From the NCBI RefSeq assembly GCF_900465055.1, contig NZ_LS483250.1, forward strand, positions 1,674,001 to 1,738,000: a DNA stretch of 64,000 nucleotides, in the 5' to 3' direction. The number at the start of each line of letters is the position of its first letter. Within the stretch, counting starts at the first letter, position 1. The translations under genes and the position numbers were made by a program. Shown piece by piece: positions 36,603 to 45,865 of this stretch. Under the pieces are notes generated by a model. It was not told where the DNA came from. It saw only the letters and a list, made by a program, of their open reading frames with translations, and ran no database searches. This DNA is from Moritella yayanosii (lineage in GTDB: Bacteria; Pseudomonadota; Gammaproteobacteria; Enterobacterales; Moritellaceae).

Positions 36603-39269
36603 CTATTTTTCAGTGACAGGCTTTTTCTTCTTCACAGTTTTTTTCTTTTCTTCTTCAACCCATTTTCCATCGATATAATGCGCAGTCCAACCCGTGGCTT
36701 TCTTCTCCACCTCGGTCATTACATATTGCTCTTTGGTCTTACGACTAAAGCGTACAATGGCTTTATTACCAGCAGGGTCTTGCGCTGGCGCATCTGCTAA
36801 GTAATAGAATTTCGATGAGATACGATCTCTGAAGCGTACTAACTCTTCAATCAAGGGAGCACGCGTCTCACGAGATTTAGGGAAAGTATTCGCCGCCAAG
36901 AAGATACCCGCAGCACCGTCGCGTAGCACAAAGTAAGCATCCGACTTTTCACATTCCAGTTCAGGCAGAAAAACAGGATCTTCTTTTGGCGGCGCAACTT
37001 CACCACTTTTCAGGATCTTACGGGTGTTTTTACATTCTTCGTTAGTACAGCCCATGTATTTACCGAAACGGCCATTTTTAAGCTGCATATCAGACATACA
37101 ACGGTCACACTCAACTACTGGGCCATCATAGCCTTTTAGCTTGAATTCACCTTTTTCTACTTCGTAGCCAGTACATTCAGGGTTATTACCACAAACGTGC
37201 AGTTTACGTGTTTCATCTATCAAGTAGCTGTCCATTGCAGTACTGCATTTAGGACAACGACGTTTTGCCATCAGCGCTTCAGTTTCAGCGTCTTCATTGA
37301 GCAAATCAATCGCTTCTTCACCTGATACTAGATTGATGGTTTTCTTACAGCGTTCTTTTGGTGGCAAGTTATAACCAGCACAACCGAGGAAAACACCGGT
37401 CGTTGCTGTACGGATACCCATCTCACGTTGGCATGTCGGACATTCGATATCCGTCAATACCATTTCATTCGCACGCATACCGCCGTCAGCAACATCAGCC
37501 CCAGCCGTAATTAGCTGTTTCTTGAAGTCTCCGAAGAAATCATTAAGTACATCAATCCAATTCAGCTTGCCTTCAGCAATGCCATCAAGTTGAGACTCCA
37601 TGCTTGCCGTAAAATCAAAATTCATCAATTCTTCAAAACTTTCGGTCAGACGCTCAGTAACAATCTCACCCATTTTTTCAGCAAAGAAACGACGGTTTTC
37701 TACTTTTACATAACCACGATCTTGAATTGTCGAGATAATCGAAGCATACGTCGATGGACGACCAATTCCACGTTTCTCTAATTCTTTAACCAATGACGCT
37801 TCATTAAAACGCGCAGGCGGCTTAGTGAAGTGTTGTAGTGGATCAACAGTGATCAGATCAAGCGCCTCACCCACTTCAAGCACAGGTAAATTACTTTCAT
37901 CTTCAGACTTCTTGCCCATTGGCGGCAGCGCTTTAGTCCAACCAGGAAAACGCATAGTACGTCCCTTCGCGGTAAGCTGATACTCGCCAGCAGCAATCGT
38001 CAACTTGGTTGAATCGTATTGTGCAGGCATCATTTGGCAAGCAACAAACTGACGCCAAATTAATTCATATAATTTCTTCGCATCATCATCCATGCCTTTC
38101 AAATCGCCTGACATAACATTTACATCAGAAGGTCGGATCGCTTCATGGGCTTCTTGCGCGCCTTTTTTAGAACCGTATAGATTCGGTTCTGCAGGTAAAT
38201 AGTCTTTACCGTATTTTGTTTCAATCAAACCGCGTGCACTTTCTACCGCGTCTTTACTCAAGTTAGTTGAGTCAGTACGCATATAGGTAATGTAACCGCC
38301 TTCATATAAACGTTGTGCTAAGCCCATAGTACGCTTAACGCCATAGCTATGACGTGTACTTGCCGCCTGCTGTAATGTCGAGGTAATAAATGGGGCTTTT
38401 GGTTTACTGCTTGTCGCTCTGTCATCACGCTTTAATAACGAATAACTGGCATTTTGTAAGTCAGTAACCGCTTTAGTCGCTTGCGCTTCATTCACGGGTT
38501 TAAATGTTACACCAGCATATTTAACTGCTTCAACACGTAATGGCTCACCCAGTGAAGTCACTAAGTCGGTATGTACATCCCAAAACTCTTCTGGAATGAA
38601 GGCTTTGATATCTTTTTCTTTGTCTACGATCAAACGCACGGCTACTGACTGAACACGTCCAGCAGATAAACCACGGGCGATCTTTTGCCAAAGCAACGGC
38701 GACACCATATAACCAACAACACGATCTAAGAAACGACGCGCTTGTTGTGCGTTAACACAATCAATGTTCAATTCTGACGGTTTTTCAAATGCTTCTTGGA
38801 TCGCTGTTTTGGTAATTTCGTTAAACGTTACACGCTGGAAACGTGAATCATCACCACCAATAATTTCCCGCAGGTGCCATGCAATAGCTTCCCCCTCGCG
38901 GTCCAAATCGGTTGCGAGATAGATAACATCTGCTTTTTCAGCAAGTTGTTGTAGTTCGGCAACAACTTTTTCTTTACCAGGTAAAATCTGATACGTTGCT
39001 GCCCAGTCATTTTCTGGGTCTATTCCCATACGCGAATATAGCGATTTTTTATCACGTTTTTCTTTAAATGCAGCTTTCGCTTCTGGCGTCATGCCTTTAG
39101 TTTGTTGCGCAAGCGTCGGGGCACCAGCTCGTTTTTTGGCGGCGCCACCACTTGTCGGTAAATCACGTACGTGACCCACACTTGATTTAACAATGTAGTC
39201 TTTACCGAGATATTTATTAATGGTCTTCGCTTTTGCTGGCGATTCCACAATTACCAGAGATCTTCCCAT
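36603..39269 (-). CDS. topA: DNA topoisomerase I
   Basis: 888 residues, type IA topoisomerase that relaxes negative supercoils. Toprim domain at the start ([32 protein letters not shown]). The active-site tyrosine is in [15 protein letters not shown] (about residue 330). The C-terminal part has three zinc-ribbon units: CPTC...[16 protein letters not shown]...CGNNPEC and CDRC...CTNEEC, as in E. coli TopA, then a basic tail. The N-terminal region has a ~40-residue insertion rich in Lys/Ala (about 45-80) after VGHVRDLP. Monocistronic. Confidence 0.96.
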   Translation of the reverse strand: MGRSLVIVESPAKAKTINKYLGKDYIVKSSVGHVRDLPTSGGAAKKRAGAPTLAQQTKGMTPEAKAAFKEKRDKKSLYSRMGIDPENDWAATYQILPGKEKVVAELQQLAEKADVIYLATDLDREGEAIAWHLREIIGGDDSRFQRVTFNEITKTAIQEAFEKPSELNIDCVNAQQARRFLDRVVGYMVSPLLWQKIARGLSAGRVQSVAVRLIVDKEKDIKAFIPEEFWDVHTDLVTSLGEPLRVEAVKYAGVTFKPVNEAQATKAVTDLQNASYSLLKRDDRATSSKPKAPFITSTLQQAASTRHSYGVKRTMGLAQRLYEGGYITYMRTDSTNLSKDAVESARGLIETKYGKDYLPAEPNLYGSKKGAQEAHEAIRPSDVNVMSGDLKGMDDDAKKLYELIWRQFVACQMMPAQYDSTKLTIAAGEYQLTAKGRTMRFPGWTKALPPMGKKSEDESNLPVLEVGEALDLITVDPLQHFTKPPARFNEASLVKELEKRGIGRPSTYASIISTIQDRGYVKVENRRFFAEKMGEIVTERLTESFEELMNFDFTASMESQLDGIAEGKLNWIDVLNDFFGDFKKQLITAGADVADGGMRANEMVLTDIECPTCQREMGIRTATTGVFLGCAGYNLPPKERCKKTINLVSGEEAIDLLNEDAETEALMAKRRCPKCSTAMDSYLIDETRKLHVCGNNPECTGYEVEKGEFKLKGYDGPVVECDRCMSDMQLKNGRFGKYMGCTNEECKNTRKILKSGEVAPPKEDPVFLPELECEKSDAYFVLRDGAAGIFLAANTFPKSRETRAPLIEELVRFRDRISSKFYYLADAPAQDPAGNKAIVRFSRKTKEQYVMTEVEKKATGWTAHYIDGKWVEEEKKKTVKKKKPVTEK

Positions 39270-39591
39270 ACAGACGGATTCTTTTAATTTATGAATGATA
39301 TGAAATTGATGAATACAATTGATAATTTATCGCTTAAGCGATAGTCAAAAAGCATCATCTTATAGTTTGTATTCTATTTATATATATACATTGAATATAC
39401 TTATAGTAGTCAATAATTTTTTAATTATTTTTTAATGGCTACATTTCATACAAAAATATTACATAAGCATAGCAATCATTGTATAAAACAATAATCCACA
39501 AAAAACATAAAAATCATACCAATAAACTACATACATTTGAAATATGTAGTTTATGTTTCAATGCATATTTTACAGTTATGAACCTACAATT
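39270..39591. other. 322-bp gap between topA and sohB
   Basis: Both genes are on the minus strand. The stretch is AT-rich; it contains the hairpin at 39522-39554 at the sohB end and must carry the topA promoter. No gene is seen. Confidence 0.5.
39522..39554 (-). terminator. Probable hairpin terminator of sohB
   Basis: ATAAACTACATA (39522-39533) and TATGTAGTTTAT (39543-39554) form a perfect 12-bp AT-rich stem with a 9-base loop, 38 bp past the sohB stop. The T-run is weak, so terminator function is likely but not certain. Confidence 0.55.
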
Positions 39592-40671
39592 CTATAAATG
39601 TGGGTACTTAGACTGTTGTAGAAACTTATTTAGGCTTATCGAAATAGCCATCGACGCAGCCTGGGCTAATTTTTCAGCCAATTTTTTACGTACCACATAT
39701 TTAACGATGTAAATTGTTTTCGATTTATTCGCTTTTAATAAGTAATCATCACTGGTTTGCAAGGTATCCACTAACCCACGTTCGTAGGCATGAGTACCAA
39801 ACCAGTGCTCACCGGTGGCGATTTTTTCAATATCCAGAGCAGGTCGATGAGAACTCACAAAATCTTTAAATAACACGTGCGTTTCTTCAAGCTCTTGTTG
39901 GAACTTTGCACGTCCAGCGTCGTCATTTTCACCAAACATGGTTAATGTGCGTTTGAACTTACCAGCGGTCAGGTGTTCGACATCGATGCTGTTCTTTTTC
40001 AACAGTCGATTAAAGTTAGGAATTTGCGCAACAACACCGATAGAACCAACGATAGCAAATGGGGCCGCAATAATATGGTCGGCAATACAGGCCATCATAT
40101 AACCACCACTTGCCGCCACTTTATCGACCGCGATAGTTAGCTTAATATTAGCTTGTTTTAACCGTTCCAACTGTGAGCTTGCAAGTCCATAACCATGTAC
40201 CACACCTCCGCCACTTTCTAGGCGTACCAGTACTTCATCATGCTCGGTTGCAACGAATAAAATAGCGGTGATTTCTTCACGCAGTGACGCCACTTCTTTA
40301 GCATCAATACCAGCGGTGAAATCGATCACAAACAGACGTGGCTCAATGTCTTCTTCTGTAGAAGCATCGTTATCATTAGCTTTGTCTTTATGCGCCTTTT
40401 TAAAAGCTTTTAATTCTGCTTTGTGTTTTTTCTTTTCTGCTTTTTGCTGTTCTTTTTCTAATATTTTAGCTTCATCTTCAGACACAAGATGTAACTGCAG
40501 TTCATCTTCAACGTCTTTAAATTGCGCCGATAAATTGGTGATCTCTAAACGTCCATTGCTCTTCTTTTGCTTAGACGTAAGGTTAATAATAGTGACCACT
40601 ACAAATAATAATGCTAAAACGAATGTTATCGTTTTTGCCAAAAAAATACCGTATTCACTTAAAAGTTCCAA
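39592..40671 (-). CDS. sohB: SohB inner-membrane serine protease (S49 family)
   Basis: 359 residues. An N-terminal membrane helix (about 8-30) is followed by a charged, Lys/Glu-rich linker (about 65-110, coiled-coil-like) and the peptidase S49 domain. The catalytic Ser is in KVAASGGYMMACIAD (about residue 190) with the conserved GSIGVVAQIPNFNRLLKK segment after it; the Lys of the dyad lies in the expected later position. SohB is a SppA-like protease that processes membrane peptides. It is transcribed divergently from yciK, with overlapping upstream regions. Confidence 0.93.
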   Translation of the reverse strand: MELLSEYGIFLAKTITFVLALLFVVVTIINLTSKQKKSNGRLEITNLSAQFKDVEDELQLHLVSEDEAKILEKEQQKAEKKKHKAELKAFKKAHKDKANDNDASTEEDIEPRLFVIDFTAGIDAKEVASLREEITAILFVATEHDEVLVRLESGGGVVHGYGLASSQLERLKQANIKLTIAVDKVAASGGYMMACIADHIIAAPFAIVGSIGVVAQIPNFNRLLKKNSIDVEHLTAGKFKRTLTMFGENDDAGRAKFQQELEETHVLFKDFVSSHRPALDIEKIATGEHWFGTHAYERGLVDTLQTSDDYLLKANKSKTIYIVKYVVRKKLAEKLAQAASMAISISLNKFLQQSKYPHL

Positions 40672-40784
40672 ATCCTAATCCTCGGTCGGTTATATCGATT
40701 TTGCTCTTTATATCATTTACAACATCGCATCTACAAGCTTTGCAGGTTACAATATTGCGAGATATGTCGATATGGAACCTAAAA

Positions 40785-41528
40785 ATGGATTATCAAGCAG
40801 AAAAAACTTTATTAGAACATAAAACAATTTTAGTAACCGGTGCAGGTGACGGTATTGGTCGTCAAGCGGCTTTAACCTATGCGGCACATGGCGCGACAGT
40901 GATATTACTCGGAAAAACAGTGGCTAAACTTGAAGCTGTTTATGACGAAATTGAAGCACTTGGCGCACCAACGCCTGCTATTATTCCGCTTGATATGAAA
41001 GGTGCTACGGTTGCAAACTATAAAGACATGGCAGACACCATCGATACCCAATTTGGTAAACTAGACGGTTTATTGAACAATGCGGGTCAATTAGGCGTGT
41101 TAGGTCCATTCCATCAAATCGATGAAAAGAGCTATGACGAAGTGATGCAGGTAAATGTTAAAGCGCAATTATTCATGACCAGTGCGTTATTACCGGTACT
41201 GAAAAAAGCAGACAAAGCATCTATCATTTTCACCTCATCAAGTGTGGGTGTTAAAGGTCGTGCTTACTGGGCTGAATATGCCATTTCAAAATTTGCCACC
41301 GAAGGCATGATGCAAACCCTTGCAGACGAATTTGAAAATACCAGTATCCGCGCTAACTGTATTAACCCTGGTGCAACGCGTACTGGTATGCGTGCAAAAG
41401 CCTTCCCAGGCGAAAATGCTAACACCCTAGTGACAGCAGAAGATATCATGCCGCTTTACCTTTATTTGATGGGTAATGACAGCGTTGCTGAAACAGGTAA
41501 AACATTTAAAGCTCAGCCAAACAGATAA
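40785..41528 (+). CDS. yciK: YciK-family short-chain dehydrogenase
   Basis: 247 residues, classical SDR. Cofactor-binding ILVTGAGDGIGRQAALTYA (TGxxxGIG) near residue 15, NNAGQLG near 90, catalytic Ser in FTSSSVG and the YxxxK pair in YAISK near 165. The end DIMPLYLYLMGNDSVAETGKTFKAQPNR matches E. coli YciK closely. I took the ATG at 40785, with GGA upstream and the sequence MDYQAEKTLL matching the family start; a reading from 40611 would run through the sohB upstream region. Substrate is unknown; YciK is conserved beside sohB in gammaproteobacteria. Confidence 0.93.
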   Translation: MDYQAEKTLLEHKTILVTGAGDGIGRQAALTYAAHGATVILLGKTVAKLEAVYDEIEALGAPTPAIIPLDMKGATVANYKDMADTIDTQFGKLDGLLNNAGQLGVLGPFHQIDEKSYDEVMQVNVKAQLFMTSALLPVLKKADKASIIFTSSSVGVKGRAYWAEYAISKFATEGMMQTLADEFENTSIRANCINPGATRTGMRAKAFPGENANTLVTAEDIMPLYLYLMGNDSVAETGKTFKAQPNR

Positions 41529-41717
41529 TCTAATAACTGCCCAAATTCCTAAATGATGATGTTTACATTATTTAGGAATTGTTATCCTATATTTTCAATT
41601 CTGTCCTGCTTTTTATACTCTACTAGGCTCGACCTACTCCCTTATTTATATCTTTGATTCGCGTCCTACCCTATAAAAAATTTGCTATCATAAATAATTA
41701 CTGCACTAACTAATGCC

Positions 41718-41750
41718 TATACCCAAGTTACTTCAAGATGCTTGGGTATA
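41718..41750. repeat. Dispersed intergenic motif, copy 2, forming a hairpin
   Basis: TATACCCAAG (41718-41727) and CTTGGGTATA (41741-41750) pair perfectly over 10 bp. The left arm plus ACTTCAAGATGC of the loop match the motif at 2115 and partly that at 48497. It lies 46 bp before the pxpA start. Confidence 0.6.
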
Positions 41751-41796
41751 TACTTCTCTATATATAGAAAGACTTTGTTAATAAGGATATTAACCA

Positions 41797-42537
41797 GTGA
41801 AATTGAATTGTGATATGGGTGAAAGCTTTGGTATTTGGCAGCTTGGTTCAGATGAAGCGGTCATGCCACATATTGATATGGCGAACATCGCTTGCGGTTT
41901 CCATGCTTCCGATCCCCTCATCATGCAGCAAACAGTGGCACTGGCTAAACACTATAATGTAGCCGTCGGCGCGCATCCTGGTTATCCCGACCTGGCTGGC
42001 TTTGGTCGTCGCCATATCCGCTGTACAGCGGATGAAATCCAAGCATTTATCCTGTATCAAGTGGGTGCCCTCGCCGCGTTCTGCAAGCAGCAACATATTC
42101 CCTTAAGTTATGTTAAACCTCACGGTGCACTTTATAACGACATGGTGCAAGATGAAGCCGTTCTCATTGCTATTTTAAAAGGCGTGGCTGCTTTTAGCCC
42201 CAGTTTACCCCTAATGCTAATGGCACAAGCAGACAACAGTCGCAGTGAAACCCTTGCAGCACAATTTAGTGTGCCACTACTATTCGAAGTATTTGCAGAC
42301 CGTCGTTATACCGATGACGGATTATTACAGCCTAGAAATCTACCCGGGGCAGTATTTACCGAACACAGCCAAATAATTAACCAAGCAATACAGCTCGCAC
42401 AACACGGTAATGTGACCAGTAATAACGGCAATCTGATTAAGTTAAAAGCTGATACGCTTTGTGTCCATGGTGATAACGCCCAATCCATCGAAGCCATCGC
42501 ACAGATAAAGTTAGCACTGCCAACAAACAAGGAATGA
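41797..42537 (+). CDS. pxpA: 5-oxoprolinase subunit A (LamB/YcsF family)
   Basis: 246 residues. MKLNCDMGESFGIW at the N-terminus, DMANIACGFHASDP (metal-binding His region) and AVGAHPGYPDLAGFGRR near residue 60 are the LamB/YcsF signature; SYVKPHGALYN and EVFADRRY follow. With PxpB and PxpC it hydrolyses 5-oxoproline (pyroglutamate) to glutamate with ATP. It leads the pxpABC operon; pxpB starts 3 bp after its stop. Confidence 0.93.
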   Translation: MKLNCDMGESFGIWQLGSDEAVMPHIDMANIACGFHASDPLIMQQTVALAKHYNVAVGAHPGYPDLAGFGRRHIRCTADEIQAFILYQVGALAAFCKQQHIPLSYVKPHGALYNDMVQDEAVLIAILKGVAAFSPSLPLMLMAQADNSRSETLAAQFSVPLLFEVFADRRYTDDGLLQPRNLPGAVFTEHSQIINQAIQLAQHGNVTSNNGNLIKLKADTLCVHGDNAQSIEAIAQIKLALPTNKE

Positions 42538-42540
42538 GAT

Positions 42541-43236
42541 ATGCAGTACCATCTCGATATGATCGGTTATGATGCCATTCTGATTCGCTTTACCGATGCC
42601 GATAACGCCCAACTATTACCTGTGATCTACACTTTAAATCGGCAGCTAACAAATTCCGCTGATTTAGACGCTGTTATTATTGATGTCATTCCCTCATACC
42701 AAACGTTACTCGTCAGCTTCAACATACTCACCATTGAACCCTATCAATTAGTCACAAAAATTCACGCTCACATTAAGCAAATTTTAATGCCCCAATCCCA
42801 AGCGTCTCGTTATACGTTACCGGTGAGTGCTAAGTTGCTCACACTGCCCGTTTGTTACCACAACAGCCTCGCACCTGATCTCGAGTCCTTGTCATTACAT
42901 GCATCATTACCTATTGATAAGATCATCAACATTCATTCTTCTACTATATATAGTTGTTATGCCATTGGCTTTATGCCTAATTTTGCCTACTTAGGTGATG
43001 TTGATGACCGCATTCAAATTCCGAGACACGCAAAACCACAAACACAAGTTGCAGCTGGTAGCGTCGGGATTGCTGATAACCAAACAGCTATTTATCCTAA
43101 GGCGAGTCCTGGAGGCTGGCAAATAATAGGTCAAAGCCCAGCTTCACTTGCTCGCTTTGCCGTTGGCTGCCAAGTTAAATTTAGCCAGATTTCACTTGAT
43201 GAGTTTAATCACTACCACCAACAGGCTGACGCATAA
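42541..43236 (+). CDS. pxpB: 5-oxoprolinase subunit B (KipI family)
   Basis: 231 residues, KipI/allophanate hydrolase subunit 1 family: IPSYQTLLVSF, then LPVCYHNSLAPDLE and CYAIGFMPNFAYLGDVDDRIQIPR (about 140-165) and VAAGSVGIADNQTAIYPKASPGGWQIIGQSP near the end, the most conserved block. The stop overlaps the first base of pxpC (TAATG). Works with PxpA and PxpC in 5-oxoproline hydrolysis. Confidence 0.92.
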   Translation: MQYHLDMIGYDAILIRFTDADNAQLLPVIYTLNRQLTNSADLDAVIIDVIPSYQTLLVSFNILTIEPYQLVTKIHAHIKQILMPQSQASRYTLPVSAKLLTLPVCYHNSLAPDLESLSLHASLPIDKIINIHSSTIYSCYAIGFMPNFAYLGDVDDRIQIPRHAKPQTQVAAGSVGIADNQTAIYPKASPGGWQIIGQSPASLARFAVGCQVKFSQISLDEFNHYHQQADA

Positions 43237-44183
43237 TGACAACAATTCCAGCATTAGAAATTGTCAAGCCAGGTATTCATAGCTTAATTCAAGATCTTGG
43301 TCGCTTTGGTTATCAACATTTAGGGATCACACCAGGAGGCCCTGCAGATCTTCACGCCTATCTCTGGGCAAATAAAATACTCAGCAATAGCAGTAATATG
43401 GCAAGTATTGAAATTAATTATGGCTTAATGAGTTTGAAAGTCTTAGCAGAGACTAGCATTGCAATTTGTGGTGCTGAATTTAGTGTTACGATTAATGGTG
43501 AGCCCGCTTTTAATTGGCAAACGCATAACGTTAGGGCGGGTGACATTATTCAGTATCACGGCGCTAAAACAGGAAAATGTGGATATCTCGCTATTTTAGG
43601 TGGTTTACAGACCGAGCAGATCTACCAGAGCCGCAGTACCGTAATACGTGATGAACTCAGCGAATCAACAAGGTCACCATTATACCCGAGGCAAATATTA
43701 CCGATAATCCGCCAACGTTTAAAACCGCTAACAGCAGGATCTCCCACATGTGTTCGTGTTCCCCGACATTATATTCCAAATTATTCAACACCATTAATAT
43801 TAGGCTTGTTGCCTTGCTACCAATGGCAACAATTAACCTTGCAGCAGCAGCAACAACTGTTAACGACTAAATATCAAGTTAGTGCACAAGCCGACCGCAT
43901 GGGCTATCAATTAACAGGTAAGGTGATTACCGACTTACCAACAAAACTTGCCTCAGAAGGTATTGCATTAGGCAGTGTGCAGTTACCAACAAATGGACTG
44001 CCCATTATCTTACTTCAAGACCGGCAAACCATCGGCGGCTATCCGAAAGCAGGGGTTATTTCAGCGTTAGATTGCGGTAAATTATCACAACGCCAACAAG
44101 GTGCAAATATTACGTTTAGACTCAATAACCCGCTTATGTCATATTACAAAATGCATGCTTTTAAGCGTTTTTTCGATTTTTAA
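43236..44183 (+). CDS. pxpC: 5-oxoprolinase subunit C (KipA family)
   Basis: 315 residues, KipA/allophanate hydrolase subunit 2: VKPGIHSLIQDLGRFGYQHLGITPGGPADLHAY at the start, IAICGAEF, then LASEGIALGSVQLPTNGLPIILLQDRQTIGGYPKAGVI near the end. These are the family's strongest blocks. The start codon overlaps the pxpB stop. It completes the pxpABC set. Confidence 0.92.
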   Translation: MTTIPALEIVKPGIHSLIQDLGRFGYQHLGITPGGPADLHAYLWANKILSNSSNMASIEINYGLMSLKVLAETSIAICGAEFSVTINGEPAFNWQTHNVRAGDIIQYHGAKTGKCGYLAILGGLQTEQIYQSRSTVIRDELSESTRSPLYPRQILPIIRQRLKPLTAGSPTCVRVPRHYIPNYSTPLILGLLPCYQWQQLTLQQQQQLLTTKYQVSAQADRMGYQLTGKVITDLPTKLASEGIALGSVQLPTNGLPIILLQDRQTIGGYPKAGVISALDCGKLSQRQQGANITFRLNNPLMSYYKMHAFKRFFDF

Positions 44184-44634
44184 TAAGAGTAATTACTATC
44201 TGATCACTCTAATATTCTGAAAAACGAACACAAAGCAGCCGACCAATTCAGTGACGTAGATCACGCATTTAACTTTAAATATAAATAATTGCGTTATGTT
44301 ATGACATTTAACAAAATATAATATCTCACAAAAAATACGTATTTCAAATTTACAAATACGCATGTTTATAAAAAAAAATCCATCTAAGACCCCAGTGTGT
44401 ACTAGAATTTAGCTTAATTTCTCATAAAACTAGATCATGTTTACTTATTGTTAACTTATTGTCATAAAGTATGGACCAAAGAGATAATGATGGGTTATTT
44501 TGCTGTATCGTAAGTATTGCATTATTTATTTTTGCTGATTTAATAAACCCACCTGAATTTACGGATTCAATTTCATGGCCATAGAATGCCCTGAAGTAAA
44601 CAAGCGACTAATGACTTATTAAAAGGAACACAAC
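44184..44634 (+). promoter_or_regulatory. 451-bp region upstream of the TAXI binding-protein gene
   Basis: No gene. A CRP-like site (GTGA-N6-TCAC at 44251-44264) lies about 380 bases before the next start. The rest is AT-rich and should hold the promoter of the transporter genes. AAAGGAAC just before 44635 is the ribosome-binding site. Confidence 0.45.
44251..44264. promoter_or_regulatory. Candidate CRP site
   Basis: GTGACGTAGATCAC has the full CRP core GTGA-N6-TCAC in perfect inverted form. It lies between pxpC and the transporter genes, which would suit catabolite control of uptake. Confidence 0.45.
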
Positions 44635-45618
44635 ATGTCTATTACAAAAACAATTGCGAAATCACTTGCTGTAGCAAGTTTAACACTAGCAGCTGCGGCG
44701 CCAAGTATCGCAACAGCGAAAACAAGTGACTTTATTACAATCGGTACTGGTGGTGTTACCGGTGTTTACTACCCTGCCGGTGGTGCAATTTGTAAATTTG
44801 TAAACCGCAACCGTAAAGAGCACAACATTCGTTGTACAGTAGAAAGTACTGGTGGTTCAGCTTATAACATCAACACAATGCGTTCTGGTGAACTTGATTT
44901 CGGTGTAGCACAATCTGATCAACAGTATTATGCTTACAACGGTTTAAACCAATACAAAAATCAAGGTCCTTACACTGACCTGCGCGCAGTGTTCTCACTA
45001 CACGCAGAAGCACTAACAATTGTGGCTCGTAAAGATTCAGGCATTAAAGTCTTTAAAGATCTTAAAGGTATGCGTGTAAACGTGGGTAACCCAGGTTCAG
45101 GTCAACGCAGCACAATGGACGTTGTAATGAAAGCTTACAACTGGGATAACAGTGCGTTCTCACTTACATCAGAATTAAAAGCGAACGAACAATCTCAAGC
45201 ACTTTGTGATAACAAAATCGACGCATTTGTATTCTTCTCTGGTTTCCCTAACGGTTCGATCAAAGAAGCAACAACAACGTGTGACGCGGTTATTGTAACG
45301 GTGAACGACGCAACAATACAAAAACTGGTTGCTGATAACCCTTACTACAGCCAAGTTGTGATCCCTGGAGGCACTTACACTGGTACACCAAAAGACACAG
45401 TAACATTTGGTGCACGTGCAACAATCGTTACACCAAAATCATTATCTAATAAAATCGTGTATGAAGTAACGAAAGCTGTATTCGAAAACTTCCATACATT
45501 TAAGCGTCTACATCCATCATTTGCATCGCTAACAAAAGAAGATATGGCGAATGCAGCACTTAGTGCACCTGTTCACCCTGGCGCACTAAAATACTACAAA
45601 GAAGTTGGCCTAAGATAA
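44635..45618 (+). CDS. TAXI-family TRAP transporter substrate-binding protein
   Basis: 327 residues. Signal peptide to about residue 28 (SIATAK). FITIGTGGVTGVYYPAGGAICKFVNR is the defining TAXI motif; VESTGGSAYNINTMRSGELDFGVAQSDQQYYAY and NPGSGQRSTMDVV are further conserved ligand-binding blocks. It captures a carboxylate-type solute in the periplasm for the fused permease encoded 247 bp downstream; a terminator between them would let it be made in excess. Substrate unknown; the pxpABC operon beside it suggests glutamate, 5-oxoproline or a related compound. Confidence 0.93.
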   Translation: MSITKTIAKSLAVASLTLAAAAPSIATAKTSDFITIGTGGVTGVYYPAGGAICKFVNRNRKEHNIRCTVESTGGSAYNINTMRSGELDFGVAQSDQQYYAYNGLNQYKNQGPYTDLRAVFSLHAEALTIVARKDSGIKVFKDLKGMRVNVGNPGSGQRSTMDVVMKAYNWDNSAFSLTSELKANEQSQALCDNKIDAFVFFSGFPNGSIKEATTTCDAVIVTVNDATIQKLVADNPYYSQVVIPGGTYTGTPKDTVTFGARATIVTPKSLSNKIVYEVTKAVFENFHTFKRLHPSFASLTKEDMANAALSAPVHPGALKYYKEVGLR

Positions 45619-45633
45619 GTCGACTTTTCATTA

Positions 45634-45667
45634 AAAAAATTAAGGGGACATTGTCCCCTTAATTTTT
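45634..45667 (+). terminator. Terminator between binding protein and permease
   Basis: A perfect 14-bp stem, AAAAATTAAGGGGA with TCCCCTTAATTTTT, around CATTG. It is 16 bp after the binding-protein stop, so permease expression needs read-through or its own promoter. Confidence 0.92.
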
Positions 45668-45865
45668 CAATAAAATTACATTACCTATCATTATTTAATT
45701 TTTACTACTCTTACTCAAGTTACTGACAATTCTTACACTACGGATTAGTGGAACAATAAGCAGTACTTTTTCTGAAATTAAGCGTTCAGTAATTATTAAT
45801 TTCTCTACTAACGAATAACCGAGCCACTTCTGGTGATACAAATGTCGCAGAATGATGGAGGACAA

